Source: Mycobacterium intracellulare ATCC 13950
GTDB taxonomy: Bacteria > Actinomycetota > Actinomycetes > Mycobacteriales > Mycobacteriaceae
Length of the DNA stretch: 64,000 nt
NCBI RefSeq assembly: GCF_000277125.1
Contig: NC_016946.1
Location: 620,001-684,000 of the forward strand
Reading direction: 5' to 3'
In this document: in pieces, positions 62,372 to 64,000 of the stretch
Numbering within the stretch: position 1 is the stretch's first letter
Layout of the letters: every line of letters starts with the position of its first letter
Notes under the pieces: generated by a model
What the model was told of the DNA's origin: nothing
Database searches by the model: none
Seen by the model: only the letters and a program-made list of their open reading frames with translations
Translations under genes and position numbers: made by a program

Positions 62372-64000
62372 TCAGCGTGCTCTGGCGCGCGGGGCCAAGG
62401 GCTTCCGTTGAGGCCACCAGCTGGCCTCACCGAGCAATGTGGCGATCGCGGGAACCGTGAGGGTGCGGACCACGAAGGTGTCCAGGAGTAGGCCGCAGCC
62501 GATGATGAGTCCGGCTTGGAGCATGATCGCGACGGACCCGACCATAAGGCCGAACATGCTGGCCGCGAAGATGAGCCCGGCCGAGGTGATGACTGAGCCG
62601 GTGTTCGCGACCGTGCGCAGCACGCCGACGCGAATGTTGTGAGCGGATTCCTCGCGTAGCCGCGAGATCAGCAGCATGTTGTAGTCGGCGCCCACCGCGA
62701 CCAGGATGATGAACGCCAAAAGCGGAACGGGCCAAGCGATTTGCTTGCCCAGGCCGTATTGGAAGACCAGTGTGCCGATGCCCAGTGCGGCTGCGTAGTT
62801 GAGTACGACCGTACCGAGCAGGTAGAGCGGGGCCACCACGGCACGTAGCAGAACGACGAGGGTCAACCCGACGATGACGAGTGTGGCGATGGCCAGTAGG
62901 TGAAAGTCGGCCGACAGGAGGCGCTGGATATCGGAATTGACGGCGGGGAAGCCGGCCATCGATATCCGGGCGTGAGCCAGCGAGGTGTTGGGGCGTGCGG
63001 CATCGGCAACGTGCGTGATCTTCTGCGCGAGATCCATCGCTTCGCTGCTGTAGGGGTTGTAGCTAGATTCGATGGCGAAGCGCGCGGTCTTGCCGTCAGC
63101 GGATAGAAAGTGCTTTGCCACATCGGAGAACTGGCGATTCTCGAAGGCGTTAGCGGGAAGGTAGAAGCCGCTGGAGTTGTCCGAACCGGCGCTGGATCGC
63201 GCGGAATTCTGTAGCTGGGTGGCGATCTGACTCATGCCGGACAACATTTCGATGTTGCTGTCGGCGAGGGTGTGCACACCGGTGGCTAGGGCTTGTGCTC
63301 CCGACGCGAGCTGGCTGATGCCGTTTTGAAGGCGGCCGATGTTGCCGGCCATGTCGGCGGGATCGCCAAGCGCTCCGAAGGCCTTGTCCAGCGAAGTGAC
63401 TGTGCGCTGCAGGTCTGCCACGGTGCCGCCTGCATTATTGGCATCGGGCTGGTACAAATCGCCGAGGTCGGCGAGCTGGCTGAAAAAGCCGCCATCGCGC
63501 AAAGTCACCAAGATCCGTACCTGGTCGCGGATCTGGGCACACTCGGGGGTGGTGGCACACCAGGGGGAGGTGTTGAGCGCACCGACCAGCGGGTCGATGG
63601 TGGCGATCGCTTGTTGGGCTTGTTGAGCTTCTTGGCGTAGCCCGGGCCCGGTTCGAATAGCTTGGTCGACGGTCGGTGTGGTAGCCGAAAGCTGCTGCAG
63701 CAGCTGGCGAAAGCGCTGAAATTGTGGCCCGCTGGACTGGGCTTGGGTAAGGATCCCGGTCAGCGGAGTCAGCGCCGTGCGCAGGGTGGTGTCAAGTTGC
63801 GCCAGGCCGCCCGCGAGTTGGTCGGCGCCACCGGTGAGTTTGGTGAGATCGGTCTTGTGGGCGTCTCCTTTGGCGACGGCATCGGCCATCTTGGTGCCGA
63901 TCTGGCCGTTCTGCCAAGAAAGCTGTGCCTGGTCCAGTCGCGCCCCGGTAGGCCGGGTGACGCCGGAAACTTTGGTGACACCTGGCAATTGCGACACGCG
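62372..64000 (-). CDS. MmpL family RND transporter, 5' part outside window
   Basis: C-terminal 540 or so residues of an MmpL lipid transporter; open frame to base 64000. Shown are the periplasmic domain rich in helices (QNGISQLASGAQALATGVHT) and the last membrane bundle with VLLRAVVAPLYLLGTVVLNY and FIILVAVGADYNMLLISRLR, the MmpL signature with its aspartate and tyrosine. These proteins export cell-envelope lipids or siderophores. No mmpS is seen. It lies 72 bp upstream of the hydrolase gene on the same strand and is probably in one operon with it. Confidence 0.92.
   Translation of the reverse strand, partial: RVSQLPGVTKVSGVTRPTGARLDQAQLSWQNGQIGTKMADAVAKGDAHKTDLTKLTGGADQLAGGLAQLDTTLRTALTPLTGILTQAQSSGPQFQRFRQLLQQLSATTPTVDQAIRTGPGLRQEAQQAQQAIATIDPLVGALNTSPWCATTPECAQIRDQVRILVTLRDGGFFSQLADLGDLYQPDANNAGGTVADLQRTVTSLDKAFGALGDPADMAGNIGRLQNGISQLASGAQALATGVHTLADSNIEMLSGMSQIATQLQNSARSSAGSDNSSGFYLPANAFENRQFSDVAKHFLSADGKTARFAIESSYNPYSSEAMDLAQKITHVADAARPNTSLAHARISMAGFPAVNSDIQRLLSADFHLLAIATLVIVGLTLVVLLRAVVAPLYLLGTVVLNYAAALGIGTLVFQYGLGKQIAWPVPLLAFIILVAVGADYNMLLISRLREESAHNIRVGVLRTVANTGSVITSAGLIFAASMFGLMVGSVAIMLQAGLIIGCGLLLDTFVVRTLTVPAIATLLGEASWWPQRKPLAPRARAR

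Overview
The window is GC-rich, almost fully coding, and reads as chromosome from a slow-growing Mycobacterium, probably close to the M. avium complex (inference). The evidence is gene content and order that follow the M. tuberculosis stretch from Rv0783c to Rv0830 plus the Lys-Glu-Asp-Phe tRNA cluster. It also carries mycobacteria-specific genes (mshD, lmeA, kmtR, desA1, a DUF3073 protein, encapsulin with DyP peroxidase), frequent GTG/TTG starts and several likely leaderless starts.

Layout. 1-6.2 kb: efflux pump emrB (cut by the left edge), a deacetylase-fold protein, a flavin dehydrogenase, a metallo-beta-lactamase-fold hydrolase and purS-purQ. 6.1-20.3 kb: mostly accessory genes, namely a WS/DGAT acyltransferase, a PlsC-like acyltransferase, an epimerase, a tightly packed six-gene minus-strand operon (DUF427, VOC, TMEM175 channel, dehalogenase, disulfide reductase, cupin), and a cluster built around one polypeptide with two TetR repressors in tandem. 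In that cluster each of four genes has its own promoter-proximal copy of TGGG-N8-CCCAG. 20.3-33.2 kb: the encapsulin/DyP nanocompartment operon, aminopeptidase, purL, a CPBP protease, an orphan mce gene, purF and purM. 33.2-55.5 kb: conserved core with ygfZ-like, pabC, the nitrobindin-like gene, the cysA-sseC sulfur operon behind a polycysteine leader peptide, thiX, lmeA, glnR-mshD, pstS-pstC-pstA-phoT with phoY2, an LCP ligase, dus, desA1, an mpaB-like oxygenase, the nickel/cobalt sensor kmtR with a histidine-rich partner, a deaminase and a methyltransferase.

55.5-60.6 kb: tRNA-Lys, -Glu, -Asp and -Phe, followed directly by a compact integrated element. Integrase, excisionase, FtsK-type transfer ATPase and a Pra-like activator form one minus-strand operon. 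A divergent GntR repressor with UTRA domain and a Nudix hydrolase follow. This gene set matches pSAM2-type actinomycete integrative and conjugative elements, but no replication initiator or spread genes are seen. 60.6-64 kb: TetR regulator, alpha/beta hydrolase and an MmpL transporter cut by the right edge; it is not clear whether these belong to the same island.

How the genes work together: five purine genes (purS, Q, L, F, M) are dispersed along one strand. phoT joins a complete phosphate transporter here. The sulfur operon is probably controlled by cysteine supply through translation of its leader. The best candidates for something undescribed are the double-TetR regulon (14.8-20.3 kb) and the minimal tRNA-Phe element (56-60.6 kb).
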